Positions 54,790 to 64,000 are shown, numbered from the stretch's first letter. The stretch: DNA of 64,000 nucleotides from Jonesia quinghaiensis DSM 15701 (GCF_000423205.1 NZ_KE383990.1:249230-313229); one strand, 5' to 3'. The notes: generated from the letters alone by a model not told the origin. Program-made: numbers and translations.

Positions 54790-56001
54790 TTATGGACGGT
54801 GATTGTTCGTACCACTACCGCTGAGGAGGTGGTGCAGAGCGCGGCGCTCGTGTTCATACTCACACAGTTCGATGGCCCGGCGGAGAAGGTCGTCGGCACC
54901 CAGATCGTCACCTTCTTGGCGCAGCAGATGTGCGCCAACGACCAGTACTCGGTGATGGTCTGGGAGCTCGTGGCGTAGCCTTTCCACCTCAGCGCTGGCG
55001 ATCGGGCGGCCGGAGACAACGCCTCCTGCTGCCCGTTCTAGTCGGTCCAACGGTGAGTCTCCTAGCTGGGCGAGCCGCTCGTGAGCTGCGTCGATAAGAT
55101 TCCAGTTCGTGCGTTCGATATCGGGAGCCACCGCGTGTGCTGCCTCGATCGTGGCGTATGCGCGAAGCTCCTCCGCATATCCGACGCTCGGAAATAGCGC
55201 AGTGTATTGGCGAAGCGCCGCCGTCATCTCACTCGCATGCCAGAGGGAGCGATCCTGTTCGGCCAGGGTAAGCAAACGCCCGTCGACGCCGATGCGGGCG
55301 TCGCGTCGAGCATGGGTGAGTGAGATCAGTACGTCGAGCGCTTTGAGTGCAGGATGGGGGCGGCGCTCTGCAGTCTGATGCAAGAGGGCGACAAGATCGG
55401 CGGCGGACTCGTCGCTGGCAAAATAGGCAGCTGCATACGCTACTGAGATCGCTCGAGCAACGTCGTCGGCACGTTCGGGATGTTCTTGTGATGATGTTAG
55501 TGCGAATCCGGCTTGCGCTGCGCGTTTCTTAGCTCGGGTGATCCGCGCTGCCATAGTCGATGTGCTCACAAGAAACATGCGTGCGATCCGCTCCGTTGAC
55601 AAGCCGAGTACGAAACGCAGCGCTAGCAGCGGTCGAGATTCGCTCCCCAGCGCGGGATGGCAAGCCAACCACAGCATCTCGATACGATCATCGATCCGAC
55701 TGGGTGTACTTTCGTTCGCCTCAACTGACTCCTTGGTTGCGACTAAGTGTTGTCTTCGCACGAATGACTGCTCGTGGCGCAATTCGTCGATCAATGCGCG
55801 CTGAGCTGTACGCCGAACCCAGGCAACAGGATGCGCGGGCATCTTCTCACCCCAAGCAGTCAGCGCACGTTCGCATGCAGCAGCAAGAGCATCCTCCGCG
55901 AGGTCCACCCGGCCGGAGAACGATATGATAGACCGCAGTAGCGACGCCCAGTGCTCACGCACCAGCGCCGCTACTGCCTGATCTGCACTTTCCAAGCTCA
56001 C
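54790..56001 (-). CDS. ECF42-type RNA polymerase sigma factor with C-terminal extension
   Basis: 403 residues from a GTG whose bases overlap the stop of the DGPF gene (GTGA). Sigma region 2 spans VREHWASLLRSIISFSGRVD to HPVAWVRRTAQRALIDELRH, and region 4 is around LALRFVLGLSTERIARMFLV with STMAARITRAKKRA. A helical extension of about 210 residues follows, built of TPR-like units (e.g. NWNLIDAAHERLAQLGDSPL; DDLGADDLLRRAIELCEYEH). That architecture plus the DGPF partner defines group ECF42, which has no classical anti-sigma factor. The extension is thought to control activity. Confidence 0.88.
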   Translation of the reverse strand: MSLESADQAVAALVREHWASLLRSIISFSGRVDLAEDALAAACERALTAWGEKMPAHPVAWVRRTAQRALIDELRHEQSFVRRQHLVATKESVEANESTPSRIDDRIEMLWLACHPALGSESRPLLALRFVLGLSTERIARMFLVSTSTMAARITRAKKRAAQAGFALTSSQEHPERADDVARAISVAYAAAYFASDESAADLVALLHQTAERRPHPALKALDVLISLTHARRDARIGVDGRLLTLAEQDRSLWHASEMTAALRQYTALFPSVGYAEELRAYATIEAAHAVAPDIERTNWNLIDAAHERLAQLGDSPLDRLERAAGGVVSGRPIASAEVERLRHELPDHHRVLVVGAHLLRQEGDDLGADDLLRRAIELCEYEHERRALHHLLSGSGTNNHRP

Positions 56002-56348
56002 ACCATCAGATCGACTGGCCGGAACTCCATGTCGTATGGCGGCAGAACATCCGAGAGTTCAAGAAGTAGGTCAAGGTTTGGTGTCTCCACGAGATAGAAC
56101 CCGCCTAGCCCTTCGTAGGCAGCGGCATACGGTCCTTCAGAGATCACCCGCGAGCCACCCGACCTGCGCACGGTTGTGGCAGATTCGCCGCTTTCGAGGG
56201 ATTCACCTGCCAATATTTCAACGCCACGGGCAGTACACTCACTCTGGAATTGTTCGAACCGTTCCATCAGTGCGGCCTGCTCAGACTCATCTAGCCCGTT
56301 CCACGCGGGAACATCGCCGTCTCCGGTCAACAACAGCATGTATTTCAT
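55998..56348 (-). CDS. DGPF/YCII-family protein, partner of ECF42
   Basis: 116 residues from the ATG at 56348, AGGAG 7 bases upstream. It opens MKYMLLLTGDGDVPAWNGLD and carries the YCII-related stretch ISEGPYAAAYEGLGGFYLVE, in which EGPY stands where the family's DGPF usually is. DGPF proteins are the main targets of ECF42 sigma factors; their own role is unknown. The sigma factor start overlaps its stop by four bases, so one promoter serves both. Confidence 0.88.
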   Translation of the reverse strand: MKYMLLLTGDGDVPAWNGLDESEQAALMERFEQFQSECTARGVEILAGESLESGESATTVRRSGGSRVISEGPYAAAYEGLGGFYLVETPNLDLLLELSDVLPPYDMEFRPVDLMV

Positions 56349-56390
56349 ACCTCTACTCCTCTCGCGGTGCACGCGCACCATCATCATGGT

Positions 56391-56417
56391 GACGGATGAG
56401 CACCAACGAAATCGACA
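56391..56417 (-). promoter_or_regulatory. ECF42-type promoter
   Basis: On the minus strand TGTCGA, 17 bases, then CGTC, with the -10 ending 42 bases before the DGPF start. This fits the ECF42 motif I remember from Streptomyces (TGTCGA in -35, CGA/TC in -10) and would let the sigma factor switch on its own operon. A small stem (CACCAT/ATGGTG) follows at 56376-56391. Confidence 0.7.
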
Positions 56418-56527
56418 CCGGTGCCAAGAAAGAGCAGACACGTCATATTCACACGGAGAATTGGAGACCTTACAAAGCCCTGTTAAGCACCGCAAGATAC
56501 GTGCCGCAGAGCGTCAACGTCCGCCAC

Positions 56528-57460
56528 TCAGTAGACTGTCAACCCGCGCGCACGGAACTGGTCGCGAACCCGTTCGGTGTCTTCTTTACTGGGTGGTTGA
56601 GTACCATCTAGTTCGTACTTCAGCCCCAGGTTCGCCCACTTGTCACGGCCCATTTGGTGGAATGGAAGAACTTCAACACGGGAAACGGTGCTCCAAGCGG
56701 CAACGAAGTCGGCAATTTTCTCGACATTGTCAAAAGAGTCTGTCAGGCCCGGGACAAGGACGAACCGGATCCAGATTTCCTTACCGGCGTCTGCGAGGCG
56801 CTGCCCGAAGTCAAGAGTTGGCTGCAGGGAACGACCAGTAACTTTTTTGTATGTTTCTTCATCTCCTGCTTTGACATCAAGGAGAACCAAATCAATATCT
56901 TTGAGCATCTCATCTGTGCATGCCGCACCGAGGTACCCAGAGGTGTCGATCGTGGTGTGAATACCCTTTGCATGAACCTGGTGGAGGATGTTCGCAGCAA
57001 AGGCGGGTTGCATGAGGACTTCACCACCCGAAATGGTTAATCCGCCATCGGTTGCTTCGAAAATTCCCTGGTAGCGAGAGATGCGTTTGACGATCTCATC
57101 GGCGGTAACTGGCTCCCCGTCTTTCATTTTCATGGTGTCAGGGTTGTGGCAGTACAGGCAACGTAGTGGGCAACCTGCCAAGAAGAGCGTCATGCGGGTT
57201 CCCGGGCCATCAACAGCGGTGACCAGTTCCCACGAGTGCACTGATCCGAGGAGGCCCGCGCGCATTTGTTCAAACTTTTCGTGTCGGTCAACGTCTGCTG
57301 TTCCAAGACCATTGATCCCGGCTGCGAGTTGACGCCCCACGGCTGCTTTACCGGGGACGGCTAGGCCGTCTTTCTCGACGTCTACGTCATTGTCCGAGCT
57401 CATTGTTCCTGCTCGCCCATCGGAGATGATGGTGCAGGGGTGCGGTGCCGCCTGTGTCAT
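56528..57460 (-). CDS. pflA: Pyruvate formate-lyase activating enzyme
   Basis: 310 residues, ATG with GGAGGG 4 bases upstream. Radical SAM protein with the 4Fe-4S motif CPLRCLYC (Cys97, 101, 104), GGLTISGGEVLMQPAFAANI, TIDTSGYLGAACTDEMLKDI and VLLDVKAGDEETYKKVTG. It has an N-terminal extension of about 65 residues over E. coli PflA, of no recognised fold. It installs the glycyl radical on PflB. It lies 204 bases downstream of pflB, with a hairpin between, and probably has its own promoter as well. Confidence 0.93.
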   Translation of the reverse strand: MTQAAPHPCTIISDGRAGTMSSDNDVDVEKDGLAVPGKAAVGRQLAAGINGLGTADVDRHEKFEQMRAGLLGSVHSWELVTAVDGPGTRMTLFLAGCPLRCLYCHNPDTMKMKDGEPVTADEIVKRISRYQGIFEATDGGLTISGGEVLMQPAFAANILHQVHAKGIHTTIDTSGYLGAACTDEMLKDIDLVLLDVKAGDEETYKKVTGRSLQPTLDFGQRLADAGKEIWIRFVLVPGLTDSFDNVEKIADFVAAWSTVSRVEVLPFHQMGRDKWANLGLKYELDGTQPPSKEDTERVRDQFRARGLTVY

Positions 57461-57478
57461 GATGCCCTCCGTTCCGCT

Positions 57479-57500
57479 GCCGGTAAGGATTGTTACCGGC
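57479..57500 (-). promoter_or_regulatory. Inverted repeat in the pflA leader
   Basis: GCCGGTAA and TTACCGGC, 6 bases apart, 18 bases upstream of the pflA start. A TAGATT that could be a -10 lies just upstream on the minus strand, so this could be an operator or an RNA stem. Confidence 0.4.
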
Positions 57501-57590
57501 TTGGTAACTCCTAATCTACGGGAGTCATCCCATGAATTCTTCCGGCTTTAGTCCCATACCCAGTGTGTCACGGATCATGTCTTAGAGATA

Positions 57591-57631
57591 CGTGACGGCC
57601 ACTACCCCTTTGAGGAGTAGTGGCCGTCACG
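57591..57631 (-). terminator. Hairpin after pflB
   Basis: A perfect 15-bp stem (CGTGACGGCCACTAC with its complement) with an 11-base loop begins 33 bases past the pflB stop. No T run, so read-through into pflA is possible. Confidence 0.65.
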
Positions 57632-57664
57632 TGCACTATTCGGCGTTACGCCTGAATCGAAACG

Positions 57665-59929
57665 TTACATCGAGGAGTGGAACGTACGGTTCAGCACATC
57701 GAGTTGTTGTTCACGAGTGAGGCGAACAAAGTTCACTGCGTAACCTGAAACTCGGATCGTGAGCTGCGGGTAGTTCTCTGGGTTTTCCATCGCATCGAGC
57801 AACGTGTCGCGGTTCAGCACATTGACGTTGAGGTGGTAGCCGTTGGACTTGTTCACAGCGTCCATGAGACCGACCAAGTTGTTCACTTGCTCTTCCTTGG
57901 TGCGGCCAAGCCCAGCAGGAACCGTGGTGTTCGTCAACGAGATACCGTCTTGGGACTCACTGTAGGGAAGCTTAGCGACAGACAGAGCCGAAGCGAGCAT
58001 TCCGTGGGAGTCACGCCCGTTCATGGGGTTAGCACCAGGTGAGAATGGCTCACCTGCGCGTCGACCATCTGGAGTGTTACCCGTTGCCTTCCCGTACACA
58101 ACATTCGATGTGATGGTCAGGACAGACTGAGTGTGCACAGCGTCACGGTATGTGGGGTGCTGCTTGATTTTGGTCATGAAGCTCTCAACCAACCACACAG
58201 CAATGTCATCAACCCGGTCATCATCATTACCGAACATGGGGAAGTCTCCCTCAATGCGGTAGTCAGTGACCAGCCCGGTGTCATCCATGACTGGGTAGAC
58301 CTTGGCGTACTTAATCGCCGAGAGCGAGTCAGCGACAACTGACAAACCAGCGATACCACAAGCCATCGTCCGCAGCACAGCACGGTCGTGCAGGGCCATC
58401 TCAATACGCTCGTAGGCGTACTTGTCGTGCATGAAGTGGATGATGTTCAGCGCTTCGACGTATGTCTTAGCCAACCAGTCCATCGTGTCATCGAGAGCGT
58501 CTTTCACCTCGTCGTAGTCGAGAGGTTTCCCATCGACGGCAACTGGTGTGCGCGCTGGTGAGATTTGCTTGCCCGAAACCTCATCACGACCGCCGTTGAT
58601 GGCGTACAACATGGTTTTCGCCAGGTTCACGCGAGCACCGAAGAACTGCATTTGCTTACCAACGCGCATTGGCGAGACACAGCATGCGATGGCAGCGTCG
58701 TCACCCCAGTAGTCACGGATGATTTCATCGGACTCGTACTGGATAGCTGAGGTATCAATAGACACCTGAGCGCAGAAGTCTTTGAATCCGCGTGGCAATT
58801 TGTGTGACCAGAACACGGTCAGGTTTGGCTCTGGAGCAGGGCCCAAGTTGTACAAGGTTTGCAAGTAGCGGAAGGATGTCTTGGTGACCAGTGGGCGGCC
58901 GTCTTCACCAACGCCACCGATGGTCTCAGTAACCCACGTTGGGTCCCCGGAGAACAGTGTGTCGTACTCTGGTGTGCGCAAGAACCGCACGATACGCAGT
59001 TTGATGACAAAGTCATCGATAACCTCTTGAACCTGCTCTTCAGTGAATGTGCCTTCACGGAGGTCACGCTCAAGGAATACGTCGAGGAATGTTGAGGTGC
59101 GTCCCAACGACATTGCCGCACCGTTTTGCTCCTTGACTGCCGCCAGGTATGCAAAGTAGAGCCACTGGACAGCTTCCCGGCCATTTTCTGCGGGCCGTGC
59201 AATGTCATAGCCGTACGTTGACGCCATTGCTTTGAGCTCTTGCAAAGCACGGATCTGCTCGGAGTTCTCTTCACGCTCACGAATAACGTTCTCGGTAGCG
59301 AACTCCATGTCGAGTTCAGCGCGTTCACGCTTCTTCGCAGCAATCAGCGCGTCCACGCCGTACAACGCAACACGGCGGTAGTCACCGATAATGCGGCCGC
59401 GGCCGTATGCGTCTGGCAGACCAGTGATGATGTGTGAAGACCGCGCTGCGCGGACGTTTGCAGGGTACGCGTCGAAGACACCTTGGTTGTGGGTCTTGCG
59501 GTACTTAGTGAAGATGTCACGGACAAAAGGGTCTACCTCGTAGCCGTATGTCTCCAAAGCACCTTCGACCATGCGCCATCCGCCGTTTGGCATAATCGCA
59601 CGCTTGAGAGGAGCATCGGTCTGAAGACCAACGATGACCTCTTCGCCTTCGACAATGTAGCCAGGCTTGTGTGACGTGATGGTTGAGGGCGTGTGAGGGT
59701 CAACATCGTAGATGCCCTTTTCGCGCTCTTGAGGGAACATCTCGCTGAGAGTGTCCCAAATCTTTGTTGTGCGCTTCGTTGCGCCAGCAAGGAAACTAGC
59801 GTCCCCCTCATAGGGCGTGTAGTTACGCTGGATGAAGTCGCGGACGTCGATAGTGTCCGTCCACTGTCCCTGTTCGAACCCGCGCCATGCAGTGGTGTTC
59901 ATGACAGCTTCGCCGGTTGTTGCGGTCAT
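57665..59929 (-). CDS. pflB: Pyruvate formate-lyase
   Basis: 754 residues from the ATG at 59929 (AAGG just upstream; an ATG nine codons in is an alternative). The paired catalytic cysteines are Cys416-Cys417 in [14 protein letters not shown], and the glycyl-radical site is Gly729 in [16 protein letters not shown], 25 residues from the end, as in classical PflB. Other landmarks are [20 protein letters not shown] and [17 protein letters not shown]. It splits pyruvate with CoA into acetyl-CoA and formate without oxygen, which marks the host as a facultative anaerobe. Confidence 0.97.
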   Translation of the reverse strand: MTATTGEAVMNTTAWRGFEQGQWTDTIDVRDFIQRNYTPYEGDASFLAGATKRTTKIWDTLSEMFPQEREKGIYDVDPHTPSTITSHKPGYIVEGEEVIVGLQTDAPLKRAIMPNGGWRMVEGALETYGYEVDPFVRDIFTKYRKTHNQGVFDAYPANVRAARSSHIITGLPDAYGRGRIIGDYRRVALYGVDALIAAKKRERAELDMEFATENVIREREENSEQIRALQELKAMASTYGYDIARPAENGREAVQWLYFAYLAAVKEQNGAAMSLGRTSTFLDVFLERDLREGTFTEEQVQEVIDDFVIKLRIVRFLRTPEYDTLFSGDPTWVTETIGGVGEDGRPLVTKTSFRYLQTLYNLGPAPEPNLTVFWSHKLPRGFKDFCAQVSIDTSAIQYESDEIIRDYWGDDAAIACCVSPMRVGKQMQFFGARVNLAKTMLYAINGGRDEVSGKQISPARTPVAVDGKPLDYDEVKDALDDTMDWLAKTYVEALNIIHFMHDKYAYERIEMALHDRAVLRTMACGIAGLSVVADSLSAIKYAKVYPVMDDTGLVTDYRIEGDFPMFGNDDDRVDDIAVWLVESFMTKIKQHPTYRDAVHTQSVLTITSNVVYGKATGNTPDGRRAGEPFSPGANPMNGRDSHGMLASALSVAKLPYSESQDGISLTNTTVPAGLGRTKEEQVNNLVGLMDAVNKSNGYHLNVNVLNRDTLLDAMENPENYPQLTIRVSGYAVNFVRLTREQQLDVLNRTFHSSM

Positions 59930-59946
59930 CGCCTTACCCCGTTTCT

Positions 59947-59965
59947 GATCTTGTTCGATCTTGTT
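59947..59965. repeat. Tandem direct repeat in the pflB leader
   Basis: GATCTTGTT occurs twice, one base apart (10-base period), 18 bases upstream of the pflB start. The spacing of one helical turn would suit a regulator, but chance cannot be excluded. Confidence 0.35.
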
Positions 59966-60033
59966 TCCAGCCTAGAAACAAATTGATGGGATGACTTGGG
60001 ACCTTCGGGCCGAAACCCTTCTGGTGAGTGTCT

Positions 60034-60046
60034 GGTGTGTCACACC
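60034..60046. promoter_or_regulatory. Palindrome upstream of pflB
   Basis: GGTGTG-T-CACACC, a perfect 6-1-6 inverted repeat about 105 bases before the pflB start. A shorter one, TTCGGGCCGAA, is at 60004-60014. Neither matches an FNR or Rex box that I know. Confidence 0.35.
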
Positions 60047-60103
60047 CGCTCCCACTACTCCATCATGCCTTGTTTTTATCTGAAACAACACAGCCATAGA
60101 CAA

Positions 60104-60141
60104 AAGGGGCGGTAGACCACACCCTTGGTCTACCGCCCCTT
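60104..60141 (-). terminator. Terminator after dxs
   Basis: A perfect 16-bp stem (AAGGGGCGGTAGACCA with its complement) and a 6-base loop begin 20 bases past the dxs stop; the minus strand continues TTGTCT. Confidence 0.9.
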
Positions 60142-60160
60142 CCACAAAGAAACTCGATCG

Positions 60161-62071
60161 CTACGCGAGCTGATCCGCGAGCGCTTGTACTGTCCGGTCA
60201 GCGATAGCCTGATCAGTGAGGCCTGTGGCTTCAATGATTTGAGCACGGGATGCGTGGTCGAGGAAAGCTGGGGGCAGTCCCAAGGGGTGGACGCGCACAG
60301 AGGATCCTGTTGCCGTTACGTGTTCAGCAAGGAGCGCGCCGATCCCTCCTGATGCCAATCCGTCTTCGACGGTGATGACAACATCGGCGGATTTTGCCAG
60401 ATCGATAAGACCTGGTGGGATGGGAAGCACCCATGTTGGGGCAACCACTGTGACGCGGTTTCCTTGTGCTGCGACCTTTTGTGCTGCTTCTAGGACGGTG
60501 GGGGCCATTGCGCCTACTGCGGCCATCAGAACGGATGGAACCTGTTGCCCTGTGGTTGGTGCTTGGGGGGCTTCTGGGCCAAAGCGTGCCAGAACATCGA
60601 CGCCTTGGTGTTGGTCGATCGCTGGGAGAGGTTCGCCCATTGCGCCCTTGGGGTAGCGGACAACTGTTGGTGCGTCGTTGATGTCGACTGCTTCGTTGAG
60701 GGCTTGGCGTAGTGTCGCTTCGTCACGTGGGGCGGCGAGGCGTAGCCCTGGGACGATGCGCATCAATGCCATGTCCCACATGCCGTTGTGGCTTGCTCCG
60801 TCATCTCCGGTTATGCCCGAGCGGTCTAGTACGAAGGTGACGCCTGCTTTGTGCAGTGCAACGTCCATGAGGACTTGGTCGAACGCTCTGTTGAGGAATG
60901 TGGCGTACAAGGCCACCACGGGGTGTAGGCCTGCGAATGCCATTCCTGCTGCTGAGGTCGCGGCGTGTTGTTCGGCGATGCCAACGTCGTAGGTGCGTTC
61001 GGGGAATTCGCGTGAGAAGGGTAGGAGTCCGACTGGTTGGAGCATCGCGGCGGTTATTCCGACGACGTCGGAGCGGCGGCGTCCGATGCTGACGATTTCG
61101 TCAGCGAAGACTTTTGTCCAGCCGAAGCGCGCTGGGGCCACTGGCAGTCCTGTTTCAGGGTGGATTTGGCCTACCGCGTGGAACCGGTCTGCGAGGTCTT
61201 CTTCGGCTGGTTTGTACCCGCGTCCTTTTTCTGTGATGACGTGGACTAGTACGGGGGCACCATAGGCTTTAGCGCGGGTGTAGGCGTGCTCGAGAGCGTT
61301 GAGGTCGTGTCCGTCGATGGGCCCGAGGTATTTGATGCCGAGGTCTTCAAACCATCCCTGCGGGCGGATGATGTTTTTGACGCCCTTTTTAATCCCGTGC
61401 AGGCCGTCGTACATCATTTGCCCTGGGACACCGAACCGTGGCAGTGTGCGCTTTCCCCAGGACAGCATTCCTTCGTACTGGCGGGTAGTGCGCAGGGTAT
61501 CGAGGTGGCGCGCGAGGCCACCGATGGTTGGTGAGTAGGACCGTCCATTGTCGTTCACGATAACGATGAGCCGCCGGTCATCTGACTCTGAGATGTTATT
61601 CAGCGCTTCCCAGGCCATTCCTCCGGTCAGTGCACCATCTCCAATGACGGCTACCGCGTGGCGGTCATTGTGACCTTTGAGGAGGTTGGCTCGTGCAATG
61701 CCATCAGCCCACGATAGTGCTGTGGATGCGTGCGAGTTTTCAACAATGTCGTGGGTGGATTCAGCTCGCGCAGGGTAACCCGATAAGCCGTCCTTTTTGC
61801 GAAGACTTGTGAAGTCGGTGCGCCCAGTCAGAAGTTTGTGAACATAGGACTGGTGCCCGGTATCAAAAATGAAGGAATCGCGTGGCGAGTTGAATACGCG
61901 GTGCATCGCAAGAGTCAACTCAACGACGCCAAGGTTGGGGCCAAGGTGCCCTCCAGTGAGTGACACTGAAGACACTAAATACTGGCGGATCTCGTCAGCG
62001 AGTTTTTCCGCTTGCTCGCGACCTAACTTTTTCACGTCGGCCGGGGAGCCCACCTGGTCGAGGTAGCCCAT
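60161..62071 (-). CDS. dxs: 1-deoxy-D-xylulose-5-phosphate synthase
   Basis: 636 residues from the ATG at 62071 ([20 protein letters not shown]), with GGAGG 4 bases upstream; the frame is open 53 codons further but those residues are not DXS-like. Thiamine diphosphate site [19 protein letters not shown] and the matching [40 protein letters not shown] and [20 protein letters not shown] are all present. It condenses pyruvate and glyceraldehyde 3-phosphate, the first step of the MEP isoprenoid pathway. Confidence 0.97.
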   Translation of the reverse strand: MGYLDQVGSPADVKKLGREQAEKLADEIRQYLVSSVSLTGGHLGPNLGVVELTLAMHRVFNSPRDSFIFDTGHQSYVHKLLTGRTDFTSLRKKDGLSGYPARAESTHDIVENSHASTALSWADGIARANLLKGHNDRHAVAVIGDGALTGGMAWEALNNISESDDRRLIVIVNDNGRSYSPTIGGLARHLDTLRTTRQYEGMLSWGKRTLPRFGVPGQMMYDGLHGIKKGVKNIIRPQGWFEDLGIKYLGPIDGHDLNALEHAYTRAKAYGAPVLVHVITEKGRGYKPAEEDLADRFHAVGQIHPETGLPVAPARFGWTKVFADEIVSIGRRRSDVVGITAAMLQPVGLLPFSREFPERTYDVGIAEQHAATSAAGMAFAGLHPVVALYATFLNRAFDQVLMDVALHKAGVTFVLDRSGITGDDGASHNGMWDMALMRIVPGLRLAAPRDEATLRQALNEAVDINDAPTVVRYPKGAMGEPLPAIDQHQGVDVLARFGPEAPQAPTTGQQVPSVLMAAVGAMAPTVLEAAQKVAAQGNRVTVVAPTWVLPIPPGLIDLAKSADVVITVEDGLASGGIGALLAEHVTATGSSVRVHPLGLPPAFLDHASRAQIIEATGLTDQAIADRTVQALADQLA

Positions 62072-62253
62072 CACCCCTCCATCTGTAGATAAGGGCACAA
62101 CGTTGTGTGTGCCTGTCAGAACTCTTAACTGTAGTTTCTCGCGCGGCTGCTGGCTAACTCGGGAACGGCATCGTTCAGCGATTTTCGCCAACTTCACAGT
62201 GACACGCGGTCGCGCTGTGGTGAACGCCATGGCATCGCCGGGATACTTAACGG

Positions 62254-63162
62254 GTGTCTTCCGCGCTCCCCTTCATAACAGCCAACGACGTTGGTTTAGT
62301 CCATGACCTTTTGTCACGCCATGTCTCGCAGTGGAAACCATTGCCCATCCGCTGTGTTGGGCAGGGTTGGGACACGATCATTTTTGATGTTGGTGACGGT
62401 CTTGTTGCTCGTTTTCCGGTGCGAGCACAATCCGTTGACACCATCATGCGTGAGCAACAGTGGCTTGGATACATCGCTTCCGTGATCGCTACAAACACCC
62501 CGCAAGTGGTTCACACCTGTCCCCCAGACGACACTTTCCCCTACCCCTGGCTCGTGACGCGTTGGGTTGACGGGGACCTTGCCCTCGGCTGTTCCCCGGA
62601 TCTCCGGGACCGTGCTGCGCGCTCTCTGGCTCTTGCTGTGGCGTCTTTGCATCGTGAGGCACCGCGCGATGCACCAACGAACCCTTTTCGCGGTGTGGCG
62701 CTTGGTGTGCGGTTAGAGCGCCTGAGCGATGACGTGAATTGCCCAGAGATGCTTCCCTACTCAGAAAGGTTGCTGCACGCTGTTGCTGACGCGCCAACCT
62801 ATGACGGCGCGTTGGTGTGGTGTCATGGCGACTTGCACCCGGGGAATTTTCTTCTTGATGAGCAGGGTGATCTGGCTGGTGTGATCGACTTTGGGGATCT
62901 GACACGCGGTGACCCTGCAGTGGATTGTGCAACCGCGTGGCTGAGTTTCACATCGGCTGGGCGTGCCACCTACTTTGAAACGTATTGTCAGGCACGTGGG
63001 TTAGATAACGATGCCCGTGTTTCGTTGATCTCTCGGTCACGTGGGTGGGCGGTAGCAGCTTTTATTGCGCCTCTGCTCACTTCCCCGTTGGCCTCTGAGC
63101 GTTACCGTGCACTTGGTCGTTACGGCTTGTCCCAGGTTCTCCTTGATGACTCACTGACCTGA
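62254..63162 (+). CDS. Aminoglycoside phosphotransferase (APH)-family kinase-like protein
   Basis: 302 residues from a GTG; no Shine-Dalgarno, start 182 bases from divergent dxs. Kinase-like fold: nucleotide region [37 protein letters not shown], catalytic loop [18 protein letters not shown] (Brenner motif HxDxxxxN) and metal-binding [16 protein letters not shown]. The family covers antibiotic, choline, homoserine and macrolide kinases as well as many unknowns. A role in resistance should not be assumed. Confidence 0.85.
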   Translation: MSSALPFITANDVGLVHDLLSRHVSQWKPLPIRCVGQGWDTIIFDVGDGLVARFPVRAQSVDTIMREQQWLGYIASVIATNTPQVVHTCPPDDTFPYPWLVTRWVDGDLALGCSPDLRDRAARSLALAVASLHREAPRDAPTNPFRGVALGVRLERLSDDVNCPEMLPYSERLLHAVADAPTYDGALVWCHGDLHPGNFLLDEQGDLAGVIDFGDLTRGDPAVDCATAWLSFTSAGRATYFETYCQARGLDNDARVSLISRSRGWAVAAFIAPLLTSPLASERYRALGRYGLSQVLLDDSLT

Positions 63163-63216
63163 GCACAAACACACTGACAGGACGGTGGACTGTTGTGCGG
63201 CACGTGGACAACGCCG

Positions 63217-63528
63217 TTAGGGAAAGCCGATGGCTCGCAGCAGCGCAGCCGCGAGGGTGCCAGCAATGACCACAACCAGAAATGGTGCCCGCAGAAGCAA
63301 CGCAATGAAAGCGACAACCAATGCACCAAGGCGAGCATCAGCGTGTATTCCCTCTCCTGATGACAATGCGTTGGTGATCACTAACCCAGCGAGCAAACCG
63401 ACTGTGACGTGGTTGGCAATGGTGATGACCCGAGGGTCATCAAACCAAGAATCCGGCAGCAGGTAACCTGCCAGTTTGACCGCGTAGGACAACGCCGCGG
63501 CGCACACAATCCACACCCACATCGTCAT
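63217..63528 (-). CDS. azlD: Branched-chain amino acid exporter small subunit AzlD
   Basis: 103 residues from the ATG at 63528, whose bases overlap the azlC stop (ATGA). Three or four membrane segments; MTMWVWIVCAAALSYAVKLA, NHVTVGLLAGLVITNALSSG and ADARLGALVVAFIALLLRAP are the AzlD pattern. A longer frame starts upstream but runs inside azlC. Pairs with AzlC to export branched-chain amino acids or analogues. Confidence 0.88.
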   Translation of the reverse strand: MTMWVWIVCAAALSYAVKLAGYLLPDSWFDDPRVITIANHVTVGLLAGLVITNALSSGEGIHADARLGALVVAFIALLLRAPFLVVVIAGTLAAALLRAIGFP

Positions 63529-64000
63529 GGCGTAGTTTCCCCTCTGGTCAGTGAGTTGTTGCTGTGGGCTTTGACGGCAACCACCCACCCCCACAGTCCA
63601 GCGACCAAGGCTGCTAGAACGATTGGCACACCAGTTGGTGTCACCGGGAGCACAAGGACAGTGATGAGCGCTGCCACCAAAGCCACGGAGCGCATTGACC
63701 GTTGTGTGAGCCGCGGCCATAGCAACCCGAGGAACGCTGCCACCGCAGCACCATCGAGACCCCATTGTGCAGGGTCACCGATGTGTTGCCCGCCTAAGGC
63801 TCCCACAAGGGTGAACACATTCCACAGAACAAAAACACCGACACCTGCCGTCCAGAAACCGCGGTTACGTTCTTCTGCGGTGTCTTGCACACTTGCCGTC
63901 CCGGCAGATTCATCAATAGTGACATGTGCTGCAATGAACTTCATGATGCCCTTCGGGGCAATAAGGGCCTTCATCTGAGCACCGTAAATAGCGTTGCGCA
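63525..64000 (-). CDS. azlC: Branched-chain amino acid exporter large subunit AzlC (5' end cut by window)
   Basis: The visible 158 or so codons run from the window edge (RNAIYGAQMKALIAPKGIMK) to a TGA overlapping azlD. The conserved NAR..YG and AHVTIDES belong to the middle of AzlC, so about 80 N-terminal residues lie beyond the window; the ATG at 63974 is internal. Membrane segments include GVGVFVLWNVFTLVGALGG and ALITVLVLPVTPTGVPIVLA. Forms the exporter with AzlD. Confidence 0.88.
   Translation of the reverse strand, partial: RNAIYGAQMKALIAPKGIMKFIAAHVTIDESAGTASVQDTAEERNRGFWTAGVGVFVLWNVFTLVGALGGQHIGDPAQWGLDGAAVAAFLGLLWPRLTQRSMRSVALVAALITVLVLPVTPTGVPIVLAALVAGLWGWVVAVKAHSNNSLTRGETTP

Noticed and set aside
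60034-60046. Rex or FNR binding site upstream of pflB
   Set aside because: GGTGTGTCACACC lacks the TTGTGAA..TTCACAA and TTGAT..ATCAA patterns; kept only as an unassigned palindrome.
62254-63162. Antibiotic resistance gene
   Set aside because: The APH fold is shared by many metabolic kinases; nothing in sequence or context points to drug modification.
63525-63974. azlC as a broken, short gene
   Set aside because: The frame continues to the window edge with AzlC-like residues upstream of the internal ATG, so it is cut by the window and not truncated.
1-64000. CRISPR arrays, prophage, insertion sequences, riboswitches
   Set aside because: No regularly spaced repeats, transposase or phage genes were seen. 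Leaders of thrS, hisS and dxs show no T-box or other riboswitch pattern that I can recognise.

Overview
The window looks like one chromosomal stretch of an actinobacterium of the order Micrococcales with moderate G+C for that phylum (judged by eye). The evidence is gene order and enzyme set. On the minus strand, reading right to left, thrS-HIT-pgsA-patA-pimA ... yebC-ruvC-ruvA-ruvB-yajC-secD-secF-apt-relA ... hisS-aspS ... rarA ... rpsD-alaS-ruvX-mltG-aroE follows the order I recall from Mycobacterium tuberculosis Rv2614c down to Rv2552c. A cross-bridge enzyme pair (a D-Asp/D-Glu ligase-like ATP-grasp protein and a FemX-type transferase), pflBA for anaerobic pyruvate cleavage, and the moderate G+C make me think of Jonesia or a near relative. 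That genus call is an inference and could be wrong.

Layout. 1-4.6 kb: pilC (cut by the window edge), pilT and pilB of a type IV pilus or related motor system. 4.7-13.2 kb: aroE, mltG, ruvX, alaS, two small membrane-protein genes, rpsD and rarA, all minus. 13.4-15.6 kb: an MMPL exporter on plus. 15.8-19.0 kb: aspS and hisS. 19.3-21.6 kb: a DUF349 protein and an AbiEi-like protein on plus. 21.5-31.2 kb: relA, apt, secF, secD, yajC, ruvB, ruvA, ruvC and yebC on minus. 31.3-35.3 kb: a tightly coupled phosphatidylinositol-mannoside operon (pgsA, patA, pimA, a LemA-like membrane protein, a Nudix hydrolase). 35.4-38.3 kb: HIT, thrS and a 70-residue protein.

38.4-40.6 kb holds four tRNA genes and an AztD-like zinc lipoprotein gene with Zur-like operators, lying between two identical tRNA-Gly genes. 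40.6-44.8 kb on plus: pabB, pabC, tRNA-Val(CAC) and a large GT2 glycosyltransferase. 44.8-50.9 kb: zapE, a RibD-like reductase, the ATP-grasp ligase, DUF3000, an RNase D-like protein and femX. 51.1-54.7 kb: the fadAB beta-oxidation pair with an operator-like palindrome in its promoter, and a small PLDc_N protein. 54.8-56.4 kb: an ECF42 sigma factor with its DGPF/YCII partner and a matching promoter. 56.5-59.9 kb: pflA and pflB. 60.1-64 kb: dxs, a phosphotransferase-family protein and the azlCD exporter (azlC cut by the window edge).

Transcription units are compact, with many 1-4 nt stop/start overlaps, and most end in long, nearly perfect hairpins. I see no prophage, insertion sequence, CRISPR array or convincing riboswitch. 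No gap without a gene exceeds about 300 bases; the largest are 19041-19307 and 59930-60160, and what they hold is listed. I did not find a clearly new multi-gene system. The strongest leads are the cross-bridge gene pair, the self-consistent ECF42/DGPF/promoter unit, the tRNA-Gly-flanked zinc module, and the LemA-like/Nudix pair locked into the PIM operon from which pdxST is missing.
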